64,000 bases of DNA from Edaphochlamys debaryana. Its lineage: Eukaryota; Chlorophyta; Chlorophyceae; Chlamydomonadales. A program made the position numbers and the translations under genes. Each line of letters opens with the position of its first letter. Within the stretch, counting starts at the first letter, position 1. Shown piece after piece: positions 47,002 through 60,200 of the stretch. The notes beneath the pieces were generated by a model. That model was not told the origin of the DNA. It ran no database searches and saw only the letters and a program-made list of their open reading frames with translations. The stretch is from NCBI GenBank assembly GCA_016858145.1, contig JAEHOE010000045.1, positions 434,001-498,000 of the forward strand, in the 5' to 3' direction.

Positions 47002-50000
47002 TTACGACTTGAGCGCCGAGAAGTACAGCTCAATGTAGTCAATGGCCGGGCGGTTCCAGGACCAGTCCTGCTCCATGACGCGCTGCTGCAGGCTGTGGAA
47101 CCAGGCGCGGTCGTTGTACCAGGCGTCGATGGCGCGGTTCATGGCGTAGTCCAGCGCGCCGGCGTCGGTGCCCTGGGGAGGGAGAGGGGGAGGGGGAGGG
47201 GGGTCAGCGTGAGCGCAGAGAAGTGAGCTGTAGAGAGGGATGCAGGCGCGCTGTGGGCTTGCGGGTTTGGGCGTTCGCTCGGCGCGGTCCTCACTCTCGG
47301 GAAAGGTCTGTTAACGAGAGCGCGGAACTGCGGAGCGGCAGCGACCTCGACGAGTGTATGCGCAGCTGCGCCGCGATGCAGGGCTAAGAGGGCATCGTGC
47401 GCGGAGAAAGTTGGGTGCTAAGCTCTCCTACTCCGTAGACCTACTTCCGCCTCTGAATTTTCGGGTCGCTTATGTCTACGTGTCGTTTGTTCGTTGGCAA
47501 GGCGAGAGCAAGTAGTGCAGCGTGAGAGCAGCAAGCGCGGCACGCAGGACGGCAGTATCGCAGCGAGGTACAGCGGGACGGCAACTTGAAGCACCCCCGA
47601 GCCGTTTCGCCACCACAGCCCGCTTAAGAGCATTCAGTTGGCGATGTTCCATACCCAGGGTTCGGTGTTGCAAGCAGACGTGGTCGGAGCGGAGACTCGT
47701 GCGCCCGGAAAACACCAGTTGCAAAACACGCAGTCTTGCTGCCGCATGCGTTCACGTAGCTAGACCCCAGCGCTGTGTACCAAGCTGATCCTTCCACACC
47801 TGCAACTAACCCCCACCGCCGCAGACCCCCCAATGCCCGGCCCCACCGTGAAGGCGAAGCCGTTGGTGGCGTCGATCTCGTCCCGCTGCCAGTCGCTGCT
47901 GCCGTACAGCTCCCACGCGGCGCGCTCCTTGTCGAAGTCCACGTCGAAGACCGTGTCGCGCAGGCCGCCCGTGTGCCGCACAATGGGCACCGTGCCGTAG
48001 CGCATGGCGATCATCTGGGGGCGGGGCATAGGAGTGGGGGCGGGGTGGGGTGAGGATGTCCACCCAAGGAACGACGGGCTGTTGGCGTGTCTGGTAGCAG
48101 CCTGCAGGGACACCCGACCTCCACGCCTGCTCCGCCACAGACCCCGGTAGCTGCCAGGGAGCCGGCCGCCCGGCACCCCCGTGCCTCTGTCCCGTGTGCC
48201 GCACCTGCGTGAGGCCGCAGGGCTCAAACATGGAGGGCACCACGATCATGTCGGCGGCCGCGTAGATGAGGTGGGACAGCGGCTCGTCGTACTTGAACTG
48301 GAAGGCCGCGTCCTGCGGGCGGAGGGGGGGACGCAGCGGCGAAGCAAAAGGCGTCGGACACTGCCTCCGGCTTTAAACACAGAGCCCGCAGCTTGTGGGG
48401 GCACGCGCACGGGTCCCTGCAGCCCCCCGTCTCGCGCTACCTCTGCCCGTCCCCAGACACCCCGACCCCCCACTACCAAGCCCCCCTCCCTCCCGCCCTT
48501 CCCCCCCCCCCCACAAACCGCCACTCGCCTGGCCGCCCATGGACTGCGCCAGCGCATTGAAGTCGGCCTGCACCTTGGGGTCGGGCGCCGAGCCCAGCAG
48601 CACGAACTGGCCGCCGCGGTCGATGGTGCGGAAGGCGGCGTGCTTGATGAGCGGCACGCCCTTCTGCCCCGTCAGCCGCGACACCACCGCCACAATGAAC
48701 TTGTCGTTCCAGCTCGTCAGGTTGAGGCGCTGGCGCAGGGCCTGGGGGGGAGGGCGGCAGGTGACGAGGGTGTGTGTGAAAGGCGGGGTGCGTGGTGGCG
48801 GTCGCGTCGTGCAGCAGTGGTACTGAGCTACGGTGGCCGCGGATGCATGCAACAGGACGAAGGGAGGCAAGGAGGGGCGGTGGCGGGAGGTAAGGAGTGA
48901 GGGGTGGCGCGGGAACGCCTCACCTGGCGCGCGGCCTTCTTGCCCTCCACCACGTTCTCTGACGAGTAGGGCGCGGGCAGGAAGATGTTCTCCTCGGGCG
49001 ACCAGAGCTCGGGGTCGATGCCGTTGCGGATGCCCATGAACTTGTGCGCGTGGGGCGCAATGATGGGCGCGCCGCCGACCTGCAGGGCACCACACCAACG
49101 GCAGCGGGCGGGAAGAGGTCACGGGGGCGGACCATTTGCACGGGTATCCGTGCCGGTAGTTCGGGCAAAGAGCCAGGACTCCTTCGCGTCGCGTCCTTCG
49201 CTCCAACGCGTCAGCACTACTGCATTCCACGCCTCCCCTGCCCTCAACCTCATCCCGCCCCACCTAGGCTCCGACTTTGCGCCCACCCCACCCCATTACC
49301 CCCACCTCCACCCCCCCCTGCCCACCTCGAAGGCGTACGTGGGCGACACGGTGGTGAACTTCTGGCAGGCGTGCGCCGCCTCGCCGATCTTCTTCTGGCC
49401 GTAGTTGAGGTTGTGGATGGTGAAGACCACACGCGGCTTGTACAGCCCGTACGCATGGTAGTCCTGCCAGTACGACTGGGCCACGTGCGCCGAGGACCAG
49501 TCGTGGCAGTGCAGGATGTCGGGCTGGCGGCCAGTCTTGAGCAGGAACTCCAGCGCGGCCTTGCAGAAGAAGTCGAACCGCACCTCATCGTCGTACCTGT
49601 ACGGCACACACGGCGCGTCAGTTTTGCGGCGCAGGGATTTGTGCCCAGCTGATTGCGTGCCGAGGATAGCGGTCCGCCCATCACCCGCACCCTCCAGACC
49701 CTTCCTCGCCTCCACCATGGCCTGCCATCCCACCCCTGGAGCCACGTGTGGCCCGAGCGCTGCGTCGTCGCTGCCGTACCTGCCGTACACGGTGGGCGTG
49801 TTGAAGAACCCGTTGCGGGGCTCGATGAAGAAGCAGCGCAGGTTCTCCACGACGGCGCTGGTGACCACGATGCGGGTGCCGCCCCAGTCGAACTCGGTCT
49901 CGAACTGCATCGCCTGGTTGAGCAGGGGCGAGTGCGCGAAGAACTCGTAGCGGGGCAGGATGACCTCCACCATGTGCCCCTGCTCCTTGACGGCGCGGCC

Positions 50001-53000
50001 CAGGGCCGTCACCACGTCGCCCAGGCCGCCGACCTGAACGGGGGGGGAGGGAGGGAGGAGGGCAGTGCGGTGGGGATTGGGAGGGATGCAGCCCCGGGGT
50101 AGCCGCTGGGGGCACGCCCATGGCACCCCCTTGGGTGTGAGCTGTGCGGCGCTCCTCGCTTGGGCGGCACACGCGCGGCCCCAAGGGCCCCTTCCCGGCC
50201 TCTCCTTGCCTTTCCCCGCCCCCGCACCCCCTCCCCGGCCCCACCTTGGCGATGGGCGCCATCTCCACGGCGATGTGCGCCACGTAGAGCGGCTGCTCGC
50301 GCACCGGGGAGCCCTCCACGGGCAGGTGGTAGTCGAAGCCGCCGCGGTTGTCGTAGGTGCCGTCGCCGCCCGGCACGTCGGAGAACACGAAGTCCATCTT
50401 GTACGCGTCCTTGGGCACCGTCACCGTGGCCTGGGGGATTGGGTGTAGAAGAGAGGGGGTAGTGCACACCTGAGCTTTCCGCTAGCCCCCGGCCTGCCTC
50501 AACCTCGATGGCATTGCTCTCTACCCCTCCTCGCTGCCCTTTCGCCTCTCCACAGCTATCCCTTCCCCTCCCTCTCGACGCTTCCGCTGCCTCCGAGCGG
50601 CCCCCTCCCGACGCTGCCCTCCCCTCCCTGTGCTATGCGCACCTGCCAGTGCTCCTCGCCCTCCGAGGGCGGGTGCATGGCGATGGGCCCGAAGTGGCGC
50701 TTGTGCGTCCACCGGTTCCAGCCGCCCATGAGGTAGATCTGCTGCCGCCCGTTGAGCGACGTGTCGTGCGGGTTGTAGAAGACCGTCACCTCCTGCCCCG
50801 CCTGCACCACCTCGGGCACCGTGAACAGCACGTGCCGGACCTTGCGCCGCTCCACTGCCTTGACCTGGTCCTGTGGGGGGAGGGAGGGGTAAAGAGGGAG
50901 AGGGGGTATGAGGGGGCTGCTCGCGACACTGAGGAAACATGTGTGGAGGGCAGCGATAGGGGAGGGGAGGTCGGGCTCAGAGACGGAAAGCGAGGTACTG
51001 GCTTGAGCCGTAAGGTGCGTCGCCCCTCTATGCAACTGTGCCACGGCCCAAGGGCTTGCCCCGGTCTTGGGGACCGTTCGCTAGGGCTTGAGAGCCTCGC
51101 CCCTCCTCCTGGGGACCAGTGGCCCCCATCGCCCCACTGGCCCACCCCGCCCCTTTCCTCCCGTCCCCCGCACGTGCCTGCGCCAGCTTCTTCTTGATCT
51201 CCCGCTTGCGCTCCTTCTCCTCCGCCAGCGCCTGCGCCGCCAGGCGGCGCTCCAGCTCGCGCTGCCGCAGCTCCTCCGCCAGCTCCCCCGCCCAGGTCTC
51301 CAGAGTGGTGCCCTTGGGCAGCTGCACCGCCACCTTGTAGTCCTGCGAGCCGTTGTTGTCCTGGGGGAAGCGAGAGGGCCGGGGCACCGGCGGTACGTGG
51401 CGTCAGGCCAAGTCCGGCGCACTTCCGCCGCCCCGTCCCTTGGTCTCCCGCTCACTGCGCCCATCTCCCTCCGCAGTCCCGCCTGCCCTCCACCTCCCCG
51501 CCTGCCGTTCGCCCCTTCCACACCTCCCCCCTTCCCAGCCCCTGCCCCTCCCCCAGACCTCCACGCCCTCACGTAGTGCTCGTAGTAGTTCATCACAAAG
51601 TTCATGGCGGCCGCCTCGCGGGGCAGCGCCACCTCGCACTCAAACCAGTCCTCGGTGGCGGGGTCGGCGCCGGCGGGGGGCGTGGCGGGGCGGAACATCT
51701 GCGCCTTGCCGCCGTTCTGCCAGCCGTTGAAGCCGTAGAGCAGCGTCAGGTGCTGGCCCTGGGGGGTTTCGGGGGTTTTGGTCTTGAGTGCGTAGAGCGC
51801 GTTGTTGTTGGGGAGGGGTGAAAGTACGGAGGGATGAAAGGAGGGGAGGGCGCTCAGGCGGTGAGCGATCAAGCGCGGCCTCGGAGCAGGGGAGGCTCGA
51901 GGCCAGGACGGGAAAGGGGGGCACGAGGGCATCGGACCGCTTCACACCGGCCCCTAGACGTGCGTCTTTCTGGACCGTTGCCCCTGAGCCCTTCCCGCCC
52001 CCTCCCATCCCTCCCCGGCCTCACCGTGGGGATGTCGAAGCGGTTGAAGGGCCCCGCCTTGCGGTTGTAGGCCAGGCGGATGGTGGAGCCGGCGGCGGGC
52101 TTGGTGGGCGTCACCTTGAACACGGGGTTGCCGTCCTTCATGAGCGCCGAGGTGCCGCCCTCCTGCAGCTTGCTGTAGTTGGCCTGGAGCTCTGCGGGGC
52201 GGAGGGGCGTGGGGATGGGGGGGTGACGGAGGTGTCATGGAGCAGTGCGGGCAGCGTGGGGCGGGCCGCCCCGGTGACCGGTGCTGGGGAACTACAGCTT
52301 GCAGACACTTGACTCCCGGGACCGCAGCCCTGCTCGCCCGAGGCCCGCCGCTTGAATCGTCCGGAACCGTACCCCAGGACCCCCAGTGCCGCACCCACCC
52401 TCGGCCTTCTTGCGGCCGAACTCCTTGGCCTGCTCGTGCATGAGCTCCTTGGCCTTCTGCTTGGCCTCGGCGGCGGCCTTGGCCTCGGCCTCCTGCGGAC
52501 CCAAGCACAGCAGCACAAACCGTGAGGGGCCGAACGGGAACCACACGGTCGAGACACCTGGCATACCGGTACCACCCGCCTTCTCCCTGCCACGTCCCTC
52601 CTCCGTCCCTGCCGCGTGGGGCGCCCGCGCCGGCTCCCGCAGCCCCGCACAACCACCCAACCGGGAACCCCGCACACACCCCACCCCCTCCTTCCGCCCC
52701 CCTCCCCCCCACCTTGCGCGCCAGCTCCTTCTGCACCAGGCGCTCCGCGGCGGTGTCAATCCACTGGTCGTACGTAATGCCGGCCTCCAGGGTGTACGTG
52801 AAGTCCATGTTGTTGTTGTTCTCGAAGATGCCGTTGTTGTCGTGCAGGATGAAGTTGATCTCAAATGTGTCCTCGGGGACCTAGGGGGCGTGGCGGACAG
52901 TGCGGTTGGTGCTAAAATCCCCGCCTGCTCCTCTGCTCTAGCTCCCGCCCAGGAAACAAGCTAAAGGGCCATGATCCTTACAACTTGATACCATCCAAAA

Positions 53001-56000
53001 CCTATACTCTTTCCCTGCTCAGGCCCTGGTCGACTCCGCACCTCCATGCGGCAAGACCAGAAGTCGGTGATGTCCGACTTGGGCACGGGCGCGGGGGCCA
53101 GGTCCAGGCGGTTGCCGGTCTCCGGCTGCAGCTCCCAAGAGTTGAAGCCGTACTGCAGCACGATGTGCGGCCGGGACCTGGGGTGTGCGGGGAGTGCAGA
53201 GGTGGGCATGGGGGTTGAGGCATGGGCCCTGGTCCAACGCGCCGTCCACGTTAGCCCCTCAACGCCGTCTTTCCCTCACAGCTGCGCTGCGCCGCCGCAG
53301 CCCCACGTGGTCGCCCTTGTCCTTCCCCACCGAAGCTCCTCAGTCCCCCGACCCAGCCCCCGCCGCTCCCCCATACTTCCCCATCCCCTGTACCATGCCC
53401 CACCCCCAGCACCCTCCCTCCCCTCCACCACCACCCCCCGTCCGCACTTGAGCTTCTCGCTCTGGTTGCGGTTGAAGTAGAGCTGCATGGGCGCCCCCGC
53501 CACAGGCTTCTCGGGCACCGTGATGATCATCCAGTGCTCGCGCCCCTTGATCACGTCCGCGGGGCGGTGCGACTCCACCTCGGCGAGCGCGGCGGCGCGC
53601 AGCACCGCCTTCTGCCGCTCGGTCTCCTGCGAGACCCCCGCCTCCTGCCGCAGCTGGTCCGCGACGTCGGCCTGCGGGTGCCCCCGAGAGTGGAGAACGC
53701 GGTTAACAGAGGGCGTCATGCCAGAGCTTCGCTGTAAGCGTGAAGTGCGCTTCGTTCTGCGGCAAGAGATGGTGTGCACTGCTTCTACACTGAGGTCTAG
53801 AGTGTGTGCTGGTGAGGTGTTTGTTGCGGCTTCAACAAGTGCAGGCTACGACTGTTTCTACGTGCGTTCTGCGTCAAGCTAGCCGGTGCAGCGGCAGCGC
53901 TTCGTTTAGTTACCGTGCGGCGCTTGGCCCCCGCACAAACCTAGGACCTGCCTGCACGCCATTGATGTTGGCCGGGCGGCGGTCGGACAGCAGCGGCTCG
54001 AAGCGGCTCGAGACCGTGGTGTGCGGCCCGTCCGTGGGCACACGCGTGGAGGCCACGGGCACCTGGCCACCGCAACCGAGCGCACACCACCACAGGTGCC
54101 GACAGACAAGCACGGACCGCCGGACACGGGCACGGGGGAGGGAGGAGGCGGAGGAGGGTTGGGTGGAGGCAGGATGGGGATGGGGAGGAGGAGGAGGGGA
54201 CGGGGGTGGTACGCGGCATGGGCCGTTCGTCGGCCGCCGGGTTGTGCAGCAGTGTGTTTTGGCGCCAGAGCAGGGGTGGTCACCAGCAGCGCATGTTTTG
54301 ACGGTGTGGGGCGGACAGCAGATGAGACGGCGACGACAGACGAGACGGTTGGAGGGGACGAGGGGGTGGGAGACAGGCACGGAGCACGTCAGCTTGGACC
54401 ACGACCACTCGACAGCACGTCTCCACTGCACCACACAACACAACACCGGCGCTTCTCTAGCACAGCGGGGGCCGTGCGCCACGCCGCGGAGCCTACAGCA
54501 ATGCCTCGTGCAAAAGCGGTCGCCGGCCGTGCGAGTGCTCTCTCGTCTCTCAGCTCTCAGTCTCACAGCCCTCTCCCAACCCCTCTCGTCAGTCTCGTGT
54601 CTCACCCCTCTCAGCCCAAACCCACGCCCGTCACCCACCTTCCTGCCCCGCCCCGCCCGTCCCGTCCCCCTCTCGTCCATCACTCCGCCCTCCCCTTGAC
54701 CCTTCCCTCGCCCTCCTCGCCCTCGACCCAAGGCGCCTCCCTGCGCCCACCCTGCACCCACCCCGCTCTCCAGGCACCCACCCTTCCCTCCCCACCCCAC
54801 CCCCGCCTCCCCTTCCCCCTCCCCCACCCCCTCCCCACCTCCGTCAGCAGGCCGTCCGTGTCGTCATCGTCGTCCACGGTGCCGTCCAGCTCCACCGACA
54901 GGGAGGCCATGTCGCGGGCGTAGTCGCGGGACTTGACCTCGAAGTCAAACGAGGGAGGGGGGGCGGCGGATACGCGGGGAGGCGGAGGCGGCTGCTTTGC
55001 GGCGGGCGGGCGGGGCGGCGACGGGGGGCGGTCCTCCACCATTACCGAGACGCCGTAGCTCCTGGCAGGCGGGGGCGAGAGGGGCAGCAGGAGGAAGGGG
55101 CTAGAGTAGGTGGTGGGGGCCCCGCAGTCGAACAGCGAGACCGCAGTCCGTCGGCGTTACGCAGCCTCAGCCTCGCGTCTTCCCTTACCGTGGAAACCCT
55201 CGAGCTCCACCCTCTGCTGCGTCCCATGGCCCCGACTTGCGCACCTCCTCACCCTCCCTCCTTCAACCACCCCCCGCCCCACCGGTTGCTGTACCCCATG
55301 TTGGCCTGGATGGCACTGGCGCCCGACTCAGCGGCCGCCTGTGAGGGGGACGTGCGGGCCGCCATGACGCCCGAGAAGCGGGCGGGCGCGGCCGCGGGCG
55401 CGGCGGCGGCAACCTGCTGCTGAGAAGGGCACGGCATGCGGCGCAGGGGGGGAGGGGAGGGGCAGGGGACCAACACAAGCACGCGGTCAAGCCTCTCGCC
55501 ATCAACCAAGCCACGCACAGCATCGAACTGCTGCGAGCCCCGTCTCCCTCCTGTCCAGAAGCGCAGGCCCGGAAGTGCTAACTGGGTGGACCGAGAGCTG
55601 AGCACGCGCAGGCAGGCCTCTGCCGCTGACTGCTTTCCAGGGCCGTCCGAAGGGTGCGGCCGCTGACCTGCTTGAGCGATGCGTCCACGGCGACGCCCGC
55701 CTGCTCGGCCTCCTTCGCCAGGTTGGAGTACTCCTTGGTGAAGCGCTCCAGCTGCTGGGGGCTGAGGTGCGTGGCGTTAGAGGTGACCACCTGGCGGGGG
55801 GGGCAGAGGAGGGCGGGGGCAGGGAGGGAGGAAGGTTAGCCGGGGAACGGGTGCGACAGAGCGGGATGCAGGGCCGGGGACTGTGCAGATGCTGGTAGAT
55901 GCTGAGCTAGGGCCACAGTGGCGGTGAAGGCGGCGGCGTGTGTGCTGAACCGGGCCTGGGCGTCGCAAGCGCGACAGTTGTACCGCCGTCCTGTACCCCT

Positions 56001-56818
56001 CCTTGGCCCAAACGCTGAGCCCACCTGGCGCAACTTGGAGTTCTCCTCCAGCAGGCGACGCAGCTCCGCATGCTCCTCGGGAGACATGTAGGTCTCAGCC
56101 TGCGCAGGAGCGGCGCAGCAGGGGTGACAAGGGTTTGGGGTTTGAAGGTGAAGGGCGGACGGTCGGCACGCGAACAAGGGCTACCGTCCGTCCGATACCA
56201 AAAAGCGCGTAACGGAGCTGAGGCGTGCTGTTATCGACAGAGAGCCCATTGAAGAGGGCGAATGCAGCGTGTCAGCGCACGCCGAGCGCTCGCGCGGCGA
56301 GGCGGGGCTCAGCTTCTAGAGCAGAAACGCAATTCGCGAGATGCCCCCGGTGACACATCAAGCCAGCGTCCGTCGCTGCCCTGAAAGCGCTTGACGATCC
56401 GACCATATCGCTATAGGCGGGCGCGCAGGCTCCGCGCCGCGATTTCGGGAGCCATGGACTGGGGATGTTGCCCTCGCTCGCCGACCCAATACACTCCTCG
56501 GCTGGCACAGTGACGGCTGACGCACCTCCTTGAGCAGTGCAAGGTCCTCGCTCCGAAGAGACTTCGGGACGAAGGAAGGGGCTGCCCGCGAGGATGATCC
56601 CCGTGCCGAGTGCCTGGCGACGTCCACGCCTGCATGCCAGGGAGTCGAAGGTGAATGCCGGAAGTCCCTCGGGAGCAAGGCGGGGGTGCTCCCGACACTT
56701 GGCGGGCCAAGCACCGGGGACCGCTCGAGCCAACGGACTCGGGCTTCTTACCCTTTCGGACCGCGCGCTGCGCTCCAGCACTCCCCGTCAGCCCCGCGCG
56801 ACCCATTGAGGACGCCAT
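47002..56818 (-). CDS. SS3: Starch synthase III, plastidial (GT5 with three starch-binding modules)
   Basis: Twenty-three exons in translation order: 56752-56818, 56526-56581, 56025-56099, 55668-55790, 55283-55419, 54839-55061, 53952-54062, 53448-53671, 53042-53177, 52713-52880, 52399-52492, 52025-52191, 51573-51758, 51178-51360, 50643-50870, 50245-50430, 49780-50033, 49326-49596, 48924-49079, 48529-48741, 48205-48312, 47847-48014 and 47002-47172. They give 1234 residues in one frame. The start MASSMGRAGLTGSAGAQRAV looks like a transit peptide; a Glu-rich helical region follows. Three CBM53/25-like modules are marked by YGFNSWEL, YGFNGWQNG and MGGWNRWTHKRHFG. The GT5 domain begins near 770: VAHIAVEMAPIAKVGGLGDV carries the KxGGLGD ADP-glucose motif, then ILHCHDWSSAH, VPSMFEPCGL and RHTGGLRDTV. 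It extends glucan chains from ADP-glucose in the chloroplast. Three introns use GC donors (after SMGGQ, KKLAQ and NGVQ). The last intron contains a 438-base dispersed repeat. Confidence 0.96.
47257..47694. repeat. Dispersed repeat, copy 2 (last intron of starch synthase III)
   Basis: Near-identical to 45040-45474. It makes up about two thirds of the 674-base intron 47173-47846, so it is spliced out with the intron. Confidence 0.9.
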
Positions 56819-57244
56819 GGCTGCGTGCGCCTTCTGGGCAGCGCGCTGCGGAAGCACACCGAGACTGGCACAAGATAAGCTCGGCCTCTCTAGCCTGCGT
56901 CAGGCCCTGGCACGTAACGGTCGCACCACTGTGAGCGGCGGTTATTTTGAGCAGCTCTCTGGGTATGCAGCCTGCTGCAAGGGAGGGCGCGGAGTGAGGA
57001 CGTCGCGGGAGCGCCAGCGTGGCATGGGCTTTGCATGCAGTCGGGTGCGACCGCGGACCCCGCGATGAGTTCATCTTTTGCGCGGAACCAACTTCCATCG
57101 CCTTCGCTGCTCGAAAGCGTTTTCACCTTGGCGGAGCTTGCACAGCCCTAACATGTCGTTCACCGTTTATGCATAACCAAGTCCCAAGCCTGGGGCAGTG
57201 ATGATCTAGATGGATAGACGTAGAACAAGACGGAGCGAACGGTG
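56819..57244. promoter_or_regulatory. Divergent promoter region, starch synthase III and BACK-domain gene
   Basis: 426 bases separate the two proposed start codons. If the BACK gene starts at 57974 instead, the region is longer. No motif is recognised. Confidence 0.45.
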
Positions 57245-60200
57245 ATGGAGGGCGAGGCTTGCGGTCAAGGTCCGCAACATGGCGCCGGGCAAGAACCTGG
57301 GCCGGCTCCTGGCCTAGGGCATGATTCAGCACAACAAACTCATTCCACCACCGAGGCTGTCGCACCGGTCGTGCCTGCTGATGGTGCTCCGCCGAGTGCT
57401 CAGGGTGGCCCACCAGCTGCTGCGGGTGGAGCTGCTCCTGTGAGCGATCCGGACGATGACGAGCCCACGCCGGTTCAAGGCGTAGAGGAGGCAGGCCCTT
57501 CAGAGGACACCCTTTTCGACGTTGACCTCTTGCGGCAAGAGGCGAGCCTCATAGCCCAGGCAAGGCCCCCGGCAACACGCCTTGCCTCGCTTTACAAAGG
57601 GTGCCGAGCTCGGTGGGGGCACGGCGCGTTAGAGGGTGGGACGGCCCACGTTGGGGGACGGGGTCTCAGGTGCTTCGCTGCCCCTGGCCTGCAGGCACGA
57701 GAGCTGTCGAAGTGCTGCGCCCGGCGATCAGGGCCGAAGTTGCCAGCAGCGGTGGACCGGGCTTCGGAGCGCTTGACACGACGTACGTACGTCGAGGGGA
57801 GGGGAGGGGTGCTTGGCGGCGAGCGTCAGCTGGCAAGCTGCAGAGCTCCCGACCGCAATACAGTCCGCATAGGCTGCTCCACCGGCGTACCACCGCAAGG
57901 GGCCTACCGTTCCACACCCGGGCATCGGGTAACCTCACTTCCCCGACGCTTCCGTCCCCCAGACGCTGCACGCATGGCGGCGGCAGGCGGCCCCGCGGAG
58001 CCCGACCCGCCCACGCCCGATGAGCTTGCGGCACTCAAAGCCGTTGTGCAGGTCGGGCGGGGCGATGGGCTTGCCCTCGGGCTGTTTCAATACTAGGAAG
58101 CCTTCGTCACAGAGCAACCCAAATACCAGCGCCCTGCAGCCCCACTGCTGAGCTGCGATGGCCTCAGCGACCCCGCTCCTGGATGCACCCCGCAGGAGGT
58201 CGAGTCCTCGGTGCGCTGCCCCCACCCGGGGGAGCCCAACCCCGAGGGCATTGCCGCGGTGGAGCGACTCGCGCTGCAGGCCCTGCAGGGGGTGGACCTC
58301 ACACCGCCGCCCGCTGCCAGCCCTGCGCCCGCACCCTCACCAGCGCCGCCCGCACCCCAGGCCCCGCCCGCGCCCTCGGGCGAGCCCAGCTCCTCTCAGC
58401 CCGGGGGACCGGCGCCAGCTGAGGCCGGGGCTGCACAGCCGCTGGGGATCCGTCCACCGTCCGAAGCCCCTGGCGGCTCAGGAGGCGGCAACGATGGTGG
58501 AGGCGGGGAGGAGGGCATATCGGTCGACCTGCTGATCAGAGCGGGGCCAGACAGGGTGAGGCCGTGAGGCGAGGCAGGCCTGGGGCGGAAGAAAGAGGCC
58601 ATGGCCTCGTGTGGGGGCCTCGGGCTGAGCCACCCAAGTTGCCATGAGTTGCGCCTTGGCCAGGGCCTCGCGGGTTGGACGTAGGCTCTAGGCTGTACCG
58701 CGCGCAATAATTTACGCAGGCCTCCTCCGTGCGCTCAACCTTACTCTCCCGTCCGCGGCCACACGCATGCCCCGCCGCCGCCCAGGTCCGCGCGCTGGTG
58801 GCGGCCTTTGCGGCGCTGCTGCGGCGCACGCTCACGGCCTCCAACTGCTTCTCCGCGCTGCTGCTTGGCAGGCGCGTGGGCTGCGGCGAGCTGGAGGAGG
58901 CGGCCACGCTCACCTGCCTGGCCAACTTCAACCGCGCGGTGGCCAAGGACCGGGCCGCCTTCCTGGCTCTGGACGAGTCGCCCGTGCTGCAGCTCACGTC
59001 CAACAGCAACCTGCAGGCGGGTGGCGCTGGACAGCACTGGGGGAGGGGGGGGTTGGCGTGTGGGCGCCAGGGCAGGCGGTCGCTGCTCTGCACGTATGAG
59101 GTTAGGGGGAAGCGGGGGTGCGGTTGGGGCAGCGCAGGAGGGTGAAGGCAGCTGTCGGTCATGCGCTGCCCGTGTATCAAGCCCCCTCTGTCCGCGCAGA
59201 TCTCGCACGAGCTGGACGTGTGGCAGGCGGTGGCGGAGTGGGTGCAGGCCGACCTGGAGCCGCGGCGGCCGCTGCTGTACGACCTCATCCGCGGGGGCGT
59301 GCGCCTGGGCGAGATGGACACCCTGCAGCTGGGGCAGGTGCGGACCGGGACGTGAGGAGCTCGGGTTCGCTCATGCGTACTCAAGGACAGGACGCGGATG
59401 CCTGCTCGCGCGAGCACTTCCTGGCATGATGGCGCCACCCGAAATCTCCCTAACGCGCGTCACCCACCCCCGCCCCTGCCCCCTGGCCCCCGCAGGTCTC
59501 CCAGCACCCCCTGCTGTCGGAGCCGGGCCCGGCCGCCATGCTGGTCAGCGCCGCCTACAGTGCCCGCATCTTCAGCAACGTGCACCTCAGCAGCCAGAGG
59601 GGCAGGGCGGCGGCGGCGGTGGCGGCTGGAGCCTCGGCAGCGGCAGCCGCAGCCGCAGCTGGGGCCCTGGCCGGGGCTGGCGGGGGCGCGCCGCCTGCGG
59701 GCCGGACGTCCACCTCCGGGCGCGCTTCTAACCCCGGGTCGCAAGCGGCCCCGCGCCTGCAGTCCGCGCATGACCAGGCCCAGGCCAGCCTGAAGCAGCT
59801 GATCGCGGGTCTGCAGGCCCGCGCCATGGTCTCCAAGCTGAAACACAACCTCAAACAGGAGACCGAGGCGCAGAAACAACAGCCGGGCGAGTCGAAGCCA
59901 GGGGGAGAGCAGCGGCCGGCAGGCGAGCAAGCTCCGCCCTTGGCTGGGGCGGCGGCGGGGCTGCTGCCTGCTGCGAACCCACACGCGGCGGGGCCGGGGC
60001 ACCGCTCGCGCTCGGCCAGCCCCGGGCTGCCGCTTCCGTCCGGCCCCAGCCCGCCGCCCGAGGGCGTGTCCCTGGAGCGCCTGCAGAACGCAGCCATGGC
60101 CGCCGCAGCGGCAGCAGCAGCCGCCAGCCAGCGGCAGCAGCAGCAGCCGCTGCTTCAGCCCGTGCCTCAGCGCCCACCGCCCCGGCCACAGCAGCAGCCG

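Noticed and set aside
53806..54923. About 300-residue frames on both strands at 53806-54923
   Set aside because: They cover the 776-base intron 54063-54838 of starch synthase III; composition is simple CT/AG-rich and flanking exons join in phase without them.
57601..58023. Frame with GTRAVEVLRPAIRAEVASS preceded by a good acceptor (CCTGCAG at about 57693)
   Set aside because: It looks exon-like, but its phase fits neither the preceding nor the following exon of the BACK gene, so I did not include it.
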